Origin: Polynucleobacter sp. AP-Reno-20A-A9
Lineage (GTDB): Bacteria > Pseudomonadota > Gammaproteobacteria > Burkholderiales > Burkholderiaceae
DNA length: 64,000 bases
NCBI RefSeq assembly: GCF_018882085.1
Contig: NZ_JACVPB010000001.1
Coordinates: 186,001-250,000 of the forward strand
Direction of reading: 5' to 3'
Position 1 is the first letter of the stretch. Every line of letters starts with the position of its first letter. Both the position numbers and the translations under genes were made by a program. Below the pieces are notes generated by a model that was given only the letters and a program-made list of their open reading frames with translations, ran no database searches and was not told the DNA's origin. This document shows, piece by piece, positions 1 through 7,294 of the stretch.

Positions 1-205
1 CCAGACCCAAGTCGCCATCTAAGCGACCCACGACACCCGTTTTCCCCATGCCGCGGTAGACGGTAATTCCCCAGCTAGAAAGCGCTTCCGCAACTAGATC
101 GGCAGTGCGATTTTCTTCGAAACGCAATTCAGGGTGCGCATGAATATTGCGTCGAATTTCTTGAATGGCTTCTGCGGAGTCAATAATTTCTTGGGCTAAA
201 TGCAT
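1..205 (-). CDS. M20-family amidohydrolase (hippurate hydrolase-like), N-terminal fragment
   Basis: Translating the minus strand from the ATG at 205-203 gives MHLAQEIIDSAEAIQEIRRN, followed by an HAHPELRFEE stretch and a GKTGVVGRLDGDLG stretch, and then runs off the left edge. An xRxxxHxxPEL-F-E opening followed by a GKTGVVG-type strand is typical of the M20 amidohydrolase branch (hippurate hydrolase, N-acyl-amino-acid deacylase), zinc or manganese enzymes that cleave N-acyl amino acids. Only about 68 residues are present and the metal ligands lie outside, so the substrate cannot be named. It is probably co-directional with the bio genes upstream of it on the minus strand, but a 56-bp gap separates it from bioD. 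Confidence 0.8.
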   Translation of the reverse strand, partial: MHLAQEIIDSAEAIQEIRRNIHAHPELRFEENRTADLVAEALSSWGITVYRGMGKTGVVGRLDGDLGL

Positions 206-261
206 GCCTTCATCTTATCCGAAAGTCTTTGGAGATGTCTTTTGTGCGAAATTACTGCCAG

Positions 262-981
262 TTAATTGTTGGGCAATTGAATGTGCTTTGCAGCAAAATT
301 CAGCGCTTCAATTGAATATGGGCTGTTATCGGCTTTTTGGAGCCCTTGTGGAAGTGCTGGAATGAGGCCTAAAAATGGGGCATCTATTTTGGCTTGCAAA
401 GTCTGAATATTTTCATCAATCAATGGCATTTCGGTGGATAGGGTGTTCGCTACCCATCCTGCAGTATTTAAATGGCGAGATTTGATTGCCTCATAGGTCA
501 GGAGGGCGTGATTGATGCAGCCTAATTTCATGCCGACCACCAGGATGATGGGTAATTTAATTTCTTGAGCGAACATCGCTAAATCTTCCTGATCATTGAG
601 AGGGACGATTAAGCCGCCAGCACCTTCAACTACAACGCAATCTGCTTGATTTTGAATGTTCTGAAAACCCTGCAAGATCACACTCATTTCAAGTTTTAGA
701 CCTTGATGTGCCGCTACTAAATGTGGGGCAGCAGGCCGATCTAATACATAAGGACACAAACTTAACTCCTTGGAGCTGAGCTTTGAGGCGATGCGCAGCG
801 TCTCTAAATCTTCATTCAGAGTGTGGCCTTGTGCATCTTGATAAGTTCCAGCAACAACCGGTTTAAAACCAATCGCATTGATTCCCTGTTCGCGCAATTT
901 CAGAATGAGAGCACCGCTCACCAACGTTTTTCCAACCTCGGTGTCTGTGCCAGTGACAAAAAGGCCCGTGGACTTACTCAT
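262..981 (-). CDS. bioD: dethiobiotin synthetase BioD
   Basis: ATP-dependent dethiobiotin synthetase, which closes the ureido ring of 7,8-diaminopelargonate with CO2, the penultimate step of biotin synthesis. The N-terminal motif GTDTEVGKTL is the characteristic P-loop of the family, and the later VEGAGGLIVPL is the conserved glycine-rich segment. The frame is open from 1011, but the ATG at 981 is chosen: it starts MSKSTGLFVTG directly before the first strand and has AAGGG about 6 nt upstream. This gives 239 residues, a normal length, and an 8-bp overlap with the end of bioF. It is the last gene of the minus-strand bioA-bioF-bioD operon. Confidence 0.95.
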   Translation of the reverse strand: MSKSTGLFVTGTDTEVGKTLVSGALILKLREQGINAIGFKPVVAGTYQDAQGHTLNEDLETLRIASKLSSKELSLCPYVLDRPAAPHLVAAHQGLKLEMSVILQGFQNIQNQADCVVVEGAGGLIVPLNDQEDLAMFAQEIKLPIILVVGMKLGCINHALLTYEAIKSRHLNTAGWVANTLSTEMPLIDENIQTLQAKIDAPFLGLIPALPQGLQKADNSPYSIEALNFAAKHIQLPNN

Positions 982-2212
982 GAGAACCCTTTTGAATGAC
1001 TGCTTGCTCAATGGCTTTCAAAGCACCAATGAGCTGACGCAAATCTGATTCGCTATGGTTTGCAGAGAATGTAATGCGTAATCTTGCGCTACCATTGGGT
1101 ACGGTAGGGGGGCGAATGGCTGGAATCCAATAGCCAGCATCATCAAGTAACTTAGCAGCGAGCAGGGCGTTGGCATTGCTGCCCAATATGACAGGCTGAA
1201 TGGCAGTACAAGAGGACACTTTTTCCCATTGAGTAAATTGCATTTCAACTTGCCATATACCAATTAGTTTGTTGAGATGAATGCGGCGATTGCTGCCCTC
1301 ATCCCCATCGATGATCTGCAAACTTTTTGAAAGTGTATGTGCTATCGCAGGTGGCGTTGCGGTGCTGTAAATAAAAGGGCGACCCTTTTGAATGAGCCAC
1401 TCAATAAAAGTGGCTTGTGCACAAACAAAAGCGCCGCTTACGCCCGCAGCCTTTCCAAGTGTGCCAATATAAATAATGCGATCAGAGCAGATATTTTCCT
1501 GCTCCAAAATGCCATGACCTTGTTTACCTAACACTCCGAAACCGTGAGCATCATCTACGAGTAACAGTGCATCGTATTGCTCAGCAAGTTTTAATAATTC
1601 CTCAACTGGAGCAAGGTCACCATCCATACTAAAGACACCATCAGTAACAATGATCTTCAGTGGATGTTGATCTGTTTTCAGTAATTCTTCTAATGAATCA
1701 AGTTGTGTGTGATCAAACAGGGCGACATTTGCTTGAGTCTGCGCAGCCGCTAAACGAATCCCATCAATTAAAGAGGCATGATTGAGCTTTGCGGAATAAA
1801 TGCTGGTCGATTTTTGTGGCCCCAGTCTTGCTAGGCTAGTGATGGCGGTAAGGTTGGCGAGATAGCCGGTACTAAAAAATAGGGCGCGCGCATTCGGAAT
1901 GTGCTGCTTTTGAAAAGAGGCCAATTGGTTTTCAAGTAGCTCATGGGCCATGCTGTGACCGCTAATGAGATGGGAGGCGCCACTACCTACCCCATACTTT
2001 TTACCGCCTTCCGCAAGCGCTTGAATTAATTCAGGATGGTTCGCTAGTCCTAAATAGTCATTGCTACAGAATGCTTTCAGCTCCCGTCCATCGACTATGG
2101 CTTTGGTATCACATGGCGATGTAGTTGCTCTGAGTTTGCGTTTGAGCAATTGCGACTCAAGATCTGCAATCTGCTCTTGTGCTAACTTTAAGGCCTGATA
2201 TGAGTTTGTCAT
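974..2212 (-). CDS. bioF: 8-amino-7-oxononanoate synthase BioF
   Basis: PLP-dependent condensation of pimeloyl-ACP or pimeloyl-CoA with L-alanine to give 8-amino-7-oxononanoate (KAPA). The 412-residue protein has the class II alpha-oxoamine synthase signature: FCSNDYLGLANHPEL near the N-terminus, a glycine-rich GVGSGASHLISG, the DDAHGFGVLG motif with the cofactor-binding Asp, and the lysine in GTLGKAAGVSGAF that should form the Schiff base. Its ATG overlaps the bioA stop as ATGA (2209-2212), indicating translational coupling in the bioAFD operon. Confidence 0.96.
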   Translation of the reverse strand: MTNSYQALKLAQEQIADLESQLLKRKLRATTSPCDTKAIVDGRELKAFCSNDYLGLANHPELIQALAEGGKKYGVGSGASHLISGHSMAHELLENQLASFQKQHIPNARALFFSTGYLANLTAITSLARLGPQKSTSIYSAKLNHASLIDGIRLAAAQTQANVALFDHTQLDSLEELLKTDQHPLKIIVTDGVFSMDGDLAPVEELLKLAEQYDALLLVDDAHGFGVLGKQGHGILEQENICSDRIIYIGTLGKAAGVSGAFVCAQATFIEWLIQKGRPFIYSTATPPAIAHTLSKSLQIIDGDEGSNRRIHLNKLIGIWQVEMQFTQWEKVSSCTAIQPVILGSNANALLAAKLLDDAGYWIPAIRPPTVPNGSARLRITFSANHSESDLRQLIGALKAIEQAVIQKGSHE

Positions 2213-3555
2213 GCCAGAGTTTTCTCAAGGGCAACTTGCACAGCATTACCCAGTTGCGCAGTTTCTGATGGAGACAAAATATACGGCGGCATGACGTAGA
2301 TAGTGTTGCCGATTGGTCTGATCAACACGCCTTCACCTAAACAGTTTGAAAACATGTTTCGCGCAAACATCTTAGGATTTTTTAGAAACTCATGCTTGAT
2401 ATCAAATGCCAAGATCATTCCTTGTTGGCGCCAATGCTCAATTCGGGTATCTATTTTTGCCCATGCAAACGCACTTGCCAAATCCTTTGAGCGCTCAATA
2501 TTTTTTTCTAAGACTTTGTCAGTTTCGAAAATCTCTAGACAAGCCAGTGCAGCAGCACAAGCTAGTGGATTGCCGGTATAGGAATGAGAATGCAAAAATC
2601 CTTGCTGAGTTTGATCGCCATAAAAGGCTTGATATATCTGGTCTGTAGTAAGGCAGAGTGATAGCGGAAGATAGCCACCGCTAATACCTTTAGACAGAGT
2701 CAAGAAGTCTGGCCATACGCCAGCATGTTCGCAGGCAAAGAACTTACCGCTCCGCCCACAGCCCACCGCAATCTCATCTGCAATCAGATGTACTTCATAG
2801 CGATTACATAAATCCCTTACTAAACGCAGATACTCCGGAGAGTGCATGGCCATTTGCCCTGCGCACTGCACTAAAGGCTCGACAATGATGGCGGCAATAT
2901 TGTCATGTTCTATTGCAAATAATTCTTCAAGTTTTTTTGCTGCATGTCTTGCTACATCTTCAGCGCTCTCACCAGCTTTTGCTTTGCGTGCATCGGGTGA
3001 TGCAATGGTGAATACATCTTGCAATAGTGATCCATAGGCTTCCCGAAAAATAGCAACATCAGTTACTGCCAAGGCGCCAAGCGTTTCTCCGTGATAACCA
3101 TTTTCTAAGCACACAAATTTTTTCTTTTGTGGTTTGCCGTTGAGTTGCCAGTAGTGGTGACTCATCTTGAGCGCTATTTCTACTGCAGAAGCACCATCGG
3201 AGGCGTAAAAGACATGGCCTAAATTGTGATTGGTGAGTGCCGCTAGTTTTTCAGATAACTCCACTACAGGAGGATGTGTAAAACCGGCGAGCATTACATG
3301 CTCAATTTTTTCGAGTTGCGCGGTAATGGCTTGATTGATGCGCGGGTTGGAGTGACCAAATAAATTGGTCCACCAAGAACTAATGGAGTCGAGCAATGCT
3401 TTTCCGTTTTCGTCATAGAGCCAAGCACCCTTACCGTTTGTAATGGCAACCAGAGGAAAGGACTCATGCTGTTTCATCTGAGTGCATGGGTGCCAAACGG
3501 CTGCAAGGCTGCGATCAACGAGGGGGGCTTGGTTTAAATCAGAAATAACCTTCAT
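2209..3555 (-). CDS. bioA: adenosylmethionine-8-amino-7-oxononanoate aminotransferase BioA
   Basis: Transfers an amino group from S-adenosylmethionine to KAPA to make 7,8-diaminopelargonate. The 448-residue protein is a class III aminotransferase: VWHPCTQMKQHE and ISSWWTNLFGHSNP at the N-terminus are typical of BioA, EPLVQCAGQM and ADEIAVGCGRSG are the cofactor-binding strands, and TLSKGISGGYLPL contains the PLP lysine. It is the first gene of the minus-strand bio operon and lies back to back with bioB across an 89-bp gap. The pimelate-side genes bioC and bioH are not in this window. Confidence 0.96.
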   Translation of the reverse strand: MKVISDLNQAPLVDRSLAAVWHPCTQMKQHESFPLVAITNGKGAWLYDENGKALLDSISSWWTNLFGHSNPRINQAITAQLEKIEHVMLAGFTHPPVVELSEKLAALTNHNLGHVFYASDGASAVEIALKMSHHYWQLNGKPQKKKFVCLENGYHGETLGALAVTDVAIFREAYGSLLQDVFTIASPDARKAKAGESAEDVARHAAKKLEELFAIEHDNIAAIIVEPLVQCAGQMAMHSPEYLRLVRDLCNRYEVHLIADEIAVGCGRSGKFFACEHAGVWPDFLTLSKGISGGYLPLSLCLTTDQIYQAFYGDQTQQGFLHSHSYTGNPLACAAALACLEIFETDKVLEKNIERSKDLASAFAWAKIDTRIEHWRQQGMILAFDIKHEFLKNPKMFARNMFSNCLGEGVLIRPIGNTIYVMPPYILSPSETAQLGNAVQVALEKTLA

Positions 3556-3644
3556 GTTTGATATTTGACCACTAGTTTTTCCAAATTCAGGCTTGTATCT
3601 GTTATGTTTATGTCTTGAATCCCCTCATTTTCTGGAATTTACCC
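3556..3644. promoter_or_regulatory. divergent bioA / bioB control region
   Basis: This 89-bp AT-rich gap separates the start codons of bioAFD (minus) and bioB (plus), so it must hold both promoters unless transcription enters from outside. On the plus strand an extended -10 of the form TGTTATGTT is visible at 3600-3608, without a good -35. I looked for a BirA-type operator (TTGTAAACC with an inverted GGTTTACAA) and a BioR-type TTATCTATAA and saw neither. The control protein is therefore unknown. Confidence 0.35.
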
Positions 3645-4694
3645 ATGCAGGACACTCAAACCGTTGAAAAACCCTTAACCCAATTCAAATCCAAGGCGGA
3701 TTTGCATCAGGGCGTAAACGCAGGTGCAGAGGCATCTGGCGAGTGGTCAGTGGCTCAAATTGAAGCCTTATTTGCACTCCCTTTAAATGAATTGATGCTG
3801 AAGGCTCAAGAGACTCATAAGGCTTATTTCCCAGAGGGTGATGTGGAATTAGCCACGCTGCTATCCATTAAGACGGGCGGTTGTCCTGAAGATTGTGGTT
3901 ACTGCCCACAAGCCGCTCGTTACGACACCGATGTTAAGGCTGAGAAGTTAATGGGCTTAGAAGAGGTTTTAGAGGCCGCTAAAGCCGCTAAAGCCGCCGG
4001 TTCTAACCGTTTTTGTATGGGGGCCGCTTGGCGCGAACCCAAAGACCGCGATATTGAAAAAGTGACTGCCATGATCAAGGGCGTTAAAGCCTTGGGTCTG
4101 GAAACCTGTGCCACCCTAGGCATGCTGGAGGCTGATCAAGCTCAAGCACTGCAAGAGGCGGGCCTAGACTTTTATAACCACAACTTAGACACCAGCGAGG
4201 ATTTTTATCGCTCTGTGATTTCAACTCGAGGTTACCAAGACCGTTTAGACACGATATCCAATGTTCGGGCCGCTGGTATGTCTGTTTGTTGTGGCGGTAT
4301 CGTAGGTATGGGTGAGTCTAGACAGCAGCGCGCTGCATTTTTGGCCCGCCTAGCCAATTTAAGCCCCTATCCAGAATCGGTTCCTATCAATCATTTGGTG
4401 CCAGTTGCCGGTACGCCATTGGCTGAGCAAAAGCCTTTGGACCCACTGGAGTTTGTGAGAACGATTGCGGTTGCTAGGATCACGATGCCTAAAGCTCGCG
4501 TTCGTTTATCTGCTGGTCGTCAGGAGCTTGGTAGGGCGGTTCAGGCCATGTGTTTCATGGCTGGTGCTAACTCGATTTTCTATGGCGAGCAATTACTCAC
4601 TACCGGTAATCCCGAGGCAGAACAAGACCGTGAGCTTTTGGCAGAGCTGGGTTTAAAGACCAAACAAAGCTGCAAAGCAGAGGTTTTAGTTTAA
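3645..4694 (+). CDS. bioB: biotin synthase BioB
   Basis: Radical-SAM enzyme that inserts sulfur into dethiobiotin to make biotin. The radical-SAM cysteines are in [17 protein letters not shown] (C80, C84, C87 counted from the chosen start), and later [15 protein letters not shown] and the conserved arginine region LSAGRQELG fit the second, [2Fe-2S] cluster site. The frame is open from a TTG at 3615, but the ATG at 3645 ([10 protein letters not shown]) is preferred; this gives 349 residues, normal for the family. It is transcribed away from bioAFD and followed 12 bp later by coq7, with which it may be cotranscribed. Confidence 0.96.
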   Translation: MQDTQTVEKPLTQFKSKADLHQGVNAGAEASGEWSVAQIEALFALPLNELMLKAQETHKAYFPEGDVELATLLSIKTGGCPEDCGYCPQAARYDTDVKAEKLMGLEEVLEAAKAAKAAGSNRFCMGAAWREPKDRDIEKVTAMIKGVKALGLETCATLGMLEADQAQALQEAGLDFYNHNLDTSEDFYRSVISTRGYQDRLDTISNVRAAGMSVCCGGIVGMGESRQQRAAFLARLANLSPYPESVPINHLVPVAGTPLAEQKPLDPLEFVRTIAVARITMPKARVRLSAGRQELGRAVQAMCFMAGANSIFYGEQLLTTGNPEAEQDRELLAELGLKTKQSCKAEVLV

Positions 4695-4706
4695 CTTCCT
4701 ACACGC

Positions 4707-5336
4707 ATGTCTCCAATAGATCGTTTCATTCTAGAGTTTGATACTGCCCTTCGGTCGGTGGTCGGAGGCGCTCATGCACATAGACCTACCCCAGGATCTG
4801 ATTTTGGGGGAAATTCTAGTTTGGATGCTGTTGAACGAAAACATGCAGCAGGACTCATGCGAGTAAATCATGTGGGTGAAGTTTGTGCGCAAGCGCTCTA
4901 TCAATCGCAAAAATTGGTTGCTCGAAATCCTGAAATTCAGGAGATGTTAGAGCACTCCGGGCAAGAAGAAATGGATCATCTAGCATGGTGTGAAACTCGT
5001 CTTCAAGAGCTCGGGTCACATACTAGTTATCTCAACCCACTTTGGTATGCAGGATCCTTTGTAATCGGCTTGGCAGCAGGCTTAGCGGGTGATAAGTGGA
5101 GTTTAGGTTTTGTTGCCGAAACAGAAAAACAAGTCGAGAACCACTTGGAAAGTCATCTAGAAAAATTACCAAAAGAAGATCAACGCTCACGCGCAATTGT
5201 GGATCAAATGCGAGTTGATGAAATTGCTCACGGACAAGCTGCAAAAAGTGCTGGCGGTGTAAATTTGCCAGAACCCATTCAAAAAATAATGCAGGCGATG
5301 TCTAAGGTAATGACTACTACTGCTTACAAAATTTAA
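4707..5336 (+). CDS. coq7: demethoxyubiquinone hydroxylase Coq7
   Basis: Di-iron hydroxylase that adds the C6 hydroxyl of the ubiquinone ring, in place of the flavoprotein UbiF used by E. coli. The 209-residue protein has the expected carboxylate/His sites of the ferritin-like fold: [35 protein letters not shown] and DEIAHGQAA, giving three ExxH motifs plus a lone Glu. A hydrophobic stretch, [16 protein letters not shown], is the usual membrane-associating helix. It lies directly downstream of bioB. Together with ispB at 44819-45823 it indicates a ubiquinone-using respiratory chain. Confidence 0.94.
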   Translation: MSPIDRFILEFDTALRSVVGGAHAHRPTPGSDFGGNSSLDAVERKHAAGLMRVNHVGEVCAQALYQSQKLVARNPEIQEMLEHSGQEEMDHLAWCETRLQELGSHTSYLNPLWYAGSFVIGLAAGLAGDKWSLGFVAETEKQVENHLESHLEKLPKEDQRSRAIVDQMRVDEIAHGQAAKSAGGVNLPEPIQKIMQAMSKVMTTTAYKI

Positions 5337-5401
5337 AACGGAAGTAAGGTGTAATTCTTGAAATTCACCCCTGATTAATTTTGATATATTTTGTTGGGCA
5401 T

Positions 5402-5421
5402 TACTGTTTTTAAATACAGTA
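5402..5421. promoter_or_regulatory. LexA-type SOS box
   Basis: The sequence is TACTGT, eight A/T bases, then ACAGTA: a CTGT-N8-ACAG palindrome with both outer TA pairs. This matches the E. coli LexA consensus, which betaproteobacteria share. It overlaps a possible promoter on the plus strand, TTGTTG at 5391-5396 and TACAGT at 5415-5420 with an 18-bp spacer, so repressor binding would block it. The box is 215 bp upstream of mraZ. The sequence match is seen directly; regulation by LexA is inferred. Confidence 0.6.
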
Positions 5422-5532
5422 TATTTAGGTATTATCTAACCAAATAGCTAAGATCTATTCTTAAGTATATTTTCCAAGCCATTGTTTCAAGTAGCTATTT
5501 TATTATCACCATTTTCTCAACACATGACGCTA

Positions 5533-5548
5533 AGTGTTTGTAAACACT
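5533..5548. repeat. perfect 7-bp inverted repeat with a 2-bp centre
   Basis: AGTGTTT, GT, AAACACT. The arms are perfect and could be a dimeric repressor operator or a short hairpin in a transcript starting at the LexA-box promoter. It lies about 33 bp upstream of the mraZ -35 element. There is no U-tract after it, so it is not a terminator. The arms run in the opposite order to an NrdR box. Confidence 0.5.
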
Positions 5549-5580
5549 AGAGAAATTCCTAAAAAAACTCCTAAAAACAC

Positions 5581-5609
5581 TTGACCCTCTTAGTGTGATC
5601 CTCTAAAGT
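5581..5609 (+). promoter_or_regulatory. mraZ / dcw cluster promoter
   Basis: TTGACC (5581-5586), a 17-bp spacer and TAAAGT (5604-5609) form a good sigma70 promoter just upstream of mraZ. Transcription would start around 5616, inside the MraZ-type repeats. This is the obvious main promoter for the cell division and wall cluster. Confidence 0.7.
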
Positions 5610-5635
5610 GGGAGGAAGTGTGAAAAAGTGGGGTA
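5606..5635 (+). promoter_or_regulatory. MraZ-binding repeats (three 10-bp direct repeats)
   Basis: Three adjacent 10-bp units, AAGTGGGAGG, AAGTGTGAAA and AAGTGGGGTA, place GTGGG/GTGTG cores on one face of the helix between the -10 and the mraZ start. MraZ is known to bind tandem TGGG repeats spaced about 10 bp apart upstream of its own gene and to repress the dcw promoter. The purine-rich units also supply the mraZ ribosome binding site. The middle unit deviates (GTGTG). Confidence 0.7.
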
Positions 5636-5636
5636 A

Positions 5637-6068
5637 ATGGTGTTTCAAGGTGCGTCAGCTCTCAATTTGGATGCAAAAGGCCGCATGTCTGTGCCGGCTA
5701 AGCATCGTGACGCCTTGTTGGTGCAGGGTGAGGGCCGAATCACGCTTACAAAACACCCCGATGGGTGCTTACTTCTTTTCCCAAGACCAGAGTGGGAAAC
5801 CTTCAGAGCAAGAGTTGCGCAACTTCCGATGGATGCCCATTGGTGGCGCCGTATTTTTTTAGGTAACGCAGCAGAGATAGATTTGGATGGCGCTGGTCGC
5901 GTACTGGTGAGTCCAGAGTTGCGCGCTGCTGCAGGGATTGAAAAAGAAGTGATTTTGCTTGGCATGGGAAGTCACTTGGAGTTGTGGGACGCAGCTACAT
6001 ACGCTGCAAAAGAACAGGCTGCGATTGCACAAGGCATGCCTGAAGCACTCAAGCAATTTAATTTTTGA
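5637..6068 (+). CDS. mraZ: transcriptional regulator MraZ
   Basis: DNA-binding regulator of the dcw cluster; an AbrB-like ring-forming protein that binds tandem repeats upstream of its own gene. The 143-residue length is normal. Both MraZ half-domains are visible, each with a D-x-K/A-GR pattern: [17 protein letters not shown] near residues 10-26 and [18 protein letters not shown] near residues 82-100. The first ATG after the repeat array is used. The start of the cluster behind a good promoter and three MraZ-type repeats fits autoregulation. Confidence 0.93.
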   Translation: MVFQGASALNLDAKGRMSVPAKHRDALLVQGEGRITLTKHPDGCLLLFPRPEWETFRARVAQLPMDAHWWRRIFLGNAAEIDLDGAGRVLVSPELRAAAGIEKEVILLGMGSHLELWDAATYAAKEQAAIAQGMPEALKQFNF

Positions 6069-6080
6069 TGACAGGGTGCC

Positions 6081-7031
6081 ATGAACATAACTCATCGCCC
6101 AGTGTTGCTGGCCGAGGCGGTGACAGCGCTGGTTGGCGGTCCGCTGATTCAAAATCAAAGTGCAGCAAACAAAATTTTGGTAATCGATGGAACCTTCGGG
6201 CGCGGCGGTCACACCCAGGCTTTGCTCAAGGAGTTGAATCCCTCCGCGCGCATGATTTCCTTCGACAAGGATCTGGACGCGATTGCAGTAGCGCAAAAAA
6301 TCAACGACCCACGATTAAAAATTGTGCACGACAGTTTTGCGCAGATGGACCAGTACGCGGAAGCGGAATCGGTCGATGGAATTTTGTTGGATTTGGGGAT
6401 CAGTTCACCCCAAGTGGACGAAGCGCATCGGGGATTTTCATTTCGTCGAGAAGGTCCGCTCGATATGCGCATGAATACCGACCATGGTTTAACTGCAGCA
6501 GAGTGGTTGGAGCAGGCCCCACCGGAGGAAATCACTCACGTGATTAAGACTTACGGAGAAGAGCGCTTTGCATTTCAGATCGCAAAAGCCATTGTGGCTA
6601 AGCGAGAAGAAGGGCTTTCCCCCAAAACAACTACTCAGTTGGCAAGTCTAGTTGCGGGCGTAGTGCGTACGCGCGAGGCTGGTCAAGATCCCGCAACAAG
6701 AACCTTCCAGGCATTGCGTATTTTTATTAATCGAGAGTTAGAAGATTTAGAGCTTGGTTTAAAGGCGGCTTTGAAATTGTTAAAGCCGGGCGCAAGACTT
6801 GCGGTAATTAGCTTTCATTCGCTAGAAGATCGCATCGTGAAGCAGTTCATGCAAGCGCATGCAAAAGTAGAAGTCCCTCGCGGTTTACCGGTGCGTGAAA
6901 AAGATTTGCCACAGAGTGCGCTTGAAATTATTGGTCGTATTAAGCCAAGCGATGCAGAAGTGTCTGAGAATCCTCGCGCCCGCTCAGCAATCATGCGTGT
7001 GGCTGAAAAGCGCATGGGAGCATCTGCATGA
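6081..7031 (+). CDS. rsmH: 16S rRNA (cytosine-1402-N4)-methyltransferase RsmH
   Basis: SAM-dependent methyltransferase (formerly MraW) that modifies C1402 in the decoding centre of 16S rRNA. The 316-residue protein begins [14 protein letters not shown], with the SAM motif [14 protein letters not shown], then [13 protein letters not shown] and RGFSF..GPLDMRM, and towards the end [15 protein letters not shown], all conserved in RsmH. It starts 12 bp after mraZ and its stop overlaps the ftsL start as ATGA. Confidence 0.96.
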   Translation: MNITHRPVLLAEAVTALVGGPLIQNQSAANKILVIDGTFGRGGHTQALLKELNPSARMISFDKDLDAIAVAQKINDPRLKIVHDSFAQMDQYAEAESVDGILLDLGISSPQVDEAHRGFSFRREGPLDMRMNTDHGLTAAEWLEQAPPEEITHVIKTYGEERFAFQIAKAIVAKREEGLSPKTTTQLASLVAGVVRTREAGQDPATRTFQALRIFINRELEDLELGLKAALKLLKPGARLAVISFHSLEDRIVKQFMQAHAKVEVPRGLPVREKDLPQSALEIIGRIKPSDAEVSENPRARSAIMRVAEKRMGASA

Positions 7032-7294
7032 ATCGCGCTACCTTGACTCTGCTCGCATTGCTATTGATTTGTGCCCTATCTCTGGTTGCAGCTCAGCAGC
7101 GTGCGCGAAAATTATTCATTCTTCAGGAGCGCGCACAGATAGAAGAACGTAAGTTAAACCAAGACTGGCTACGCTTGGAGTATGAGCAGCGTAATCTTTC
7201 GAAGTCTGCACGTATTCGTGATGTTGCCCGTAACCAATTGCATATGGCGCCTATTTCTCCTGAGCGTACTTTGTACTTGAAGGAGGCTAAATGA
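7028..7294 (+). CDS. ftsL: cell division protein FtsL
   Basis: Small bitopic division protein which with FtsB and FtsQ links the early divisome to septal wall synthesis. At 88 residues it has a single N-terminal membrane segment (about residues 4-21, [17 protein letters not shown]) followed by a charged helical periplasmic part likely to form a coiled coil. Identity rests on size, topology and position between rsmH and ftsI, with overlaps on both sides; FtsL sequences are poorly conserved. Confidence 0.88.
   Translation: MNRATLTLLALLLICALSLVAAQQRARKLFILQERAQIEERKLNQDWLRLEYEQRNLSKSARIRDVARNQLHMAPISPERTLYLKEAK

Larger units (their letters stand above)
5337..5636. other. 300-bp AT-rich intergenic control region upstream of the dcw cluster
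   Basis: There is no convincing gene here. The stretch is markedly AT-rich and contains, in order, a LexA-type palindrome (5402-5421), a perfect inverted repeat (5533-5548), a tandem CTCCTAAAAA-like repeat around 5555-5577, a sigma70-like promoter (5581-5609) and three 10-bp MraZ-type repeats (5606-5635). The longest open stretch is a TTG-initiated frame of about 23 codons (5482-5550) without a Shine-Dalgarno sequence, which I do not call. Confidence 0.7.

Noticed and set aside
5533..5548. NrdR box upstream of mraZ
   Set aside because: The arms are AGTGT...ACACT, the reverse order of the NrdR palindrome ACACT...AGTGT.
5482..5550. Possible 23-codon TTG-initiated hydrophobic peptide downstream of the LexA box
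   Set aside because: No Shine-Dalgarno sequence, poor start codon, and no recognisable toxin-like pattern; too short to support without comparison.
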